From Gammaproteobacteria bacterium UBA5078 (GTDB taxonomy: Bacteria; Pseudomonadota; Gammaproteobacteria; Pseudomonadales; Pseudohongiellaceae): a DNA stretch of 62,426 bases. The notes under the pieces are model-generated. The model was given only the letters and a program-made list of their open reading frames with translations. It was not told the origin of the DNA and made no database searches. Made by a program: the position numbers and the translations under genes. Positions 62,323 to 62,426 of the stretch are shown here, in pieces; within the stretch, counting starts at the first letter, position 1; every line of letters begins with the position of its first letter. Where the stretch lies: positions 1 to 62,426 of the forward strand of contig DIAM01000005.1 in NCBI GenBank assembly GCA_002416505.1. The letters are read 5' to 3'.

Positions 62323-62426
62323 GCTCGCCCTGCGGGCATTGCTAGTTATGAGGGCGAAAAAACGCTTAGCCTGTGGCTTTTGTGCCGCGTCCCGCTCGCC
62401 CTGCGGGCATTGCTGGTTATGAGGGC
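62323..62426 (+). repeat. Two direct copies of a 33-bp unit at the window edge
   Basis: 62323-62355 and 62394-62426 are identical but for one base; each begins GCTCGCCCTGCGGGCATTGC and ends ATGAGGGC. Period 71 bp. GCCCTGCGGGC is itself a small hairpin. More copies may follow beyond the window. Confidence 0.75.

Overview
The window looks like chromosomal DNA of a free-living, probably marine or aquatic Gammaproteobacterium. The RecBCD set, PpnN, SufE/SufT, a TIGR02647-type protein, a DUF2750 protein, a bacterial RIO kinase and a GbsR-like regulator all point that way. Base composition is moderately G+C-rich, except for a more A/T-rich accessory stretch at about 29.4-34.5 kb. I cannot name the species.

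Layout. 0-4.4 kb: two periplasmic PQQ-type dehydrogenases with cytochrome c domains (minus strand, shared terminator). 4.7-8.8 kb: ilvD, corA-like transporter, M20 amidohydrolase. 8.8-10.4 kb: an orphan helical periplasmic protein divergent from a piuC-type hydroxylase, with a Fur-box-like site between them. 10.5-13.6 kb: Tat-signal aldo/keto reductase, ATP/ADP-carrier-like permease and GST in one operon. 14-20.2 kb: secreted hydrolases (metallo-beta-lactamase fold, M19 dipeptidase, penicillin-acylase family), a DCC protein and a hemolysin-III protein. 20.2-20.9 kb: an XRE regulator plus membrane protein behind a promoter with two matching palindromic operators. 21-23.6 kb: a PhyH pseudogene and a membrane EAL protein with a degenerate GGDEF domain. 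23.6-28.4 kb: a four-gene glucosylglycerate cluster (glycerate kinase, phosphatase, GpgS-type synthase, GH13 phosphorylase) that appears to both make and recycle this compatible solute.

28.4-34.7 kb is accessory in character: two long REP-like palindromes bracketing a His-rich periplasmic protein, DUF302 plus a small membrane protein, a membrane XRE protein, a frameshifted VOC gene, a PAS/HD-GYP protein, a lipoprotein metallo-hydrolase, and then a hairpin-dense intergenic region next to tRNA-Arg(ACG) that holds two direct copies of a tRNA-3'-end-like cassette with terminator.

34.8-42 kb: three translationally coupled Sel1-repeat proteins running tail to tail into a GbsR/MarR-MFP-RND efflux operon. 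42-48.9 kb: sufBCDS-sufA-sufT with sufE nearby. Its promoter overlaps a sequence very like an IscR type 1 site, although no iscR lies next to it. 48.9-52.1 kb: ppnN, DUF2750, RIO kinase, TIGR02647. 52.1-62.2 kb: recC-recB-recD (all 4-bp overlaps) preceded by a secreted epoxide hydrolase.

The best leads for something new are the dispersed three-hairpin element whose outer stems differ in sequence but keep pairing (copies near 1-68, 42542-42613 and 42789-42878), the hairpin array beside tRNA-Arg, and the self-contained glucosylglycerate cycle. No CRISPR array, phage, integrase or intact insertion sequence was seen.
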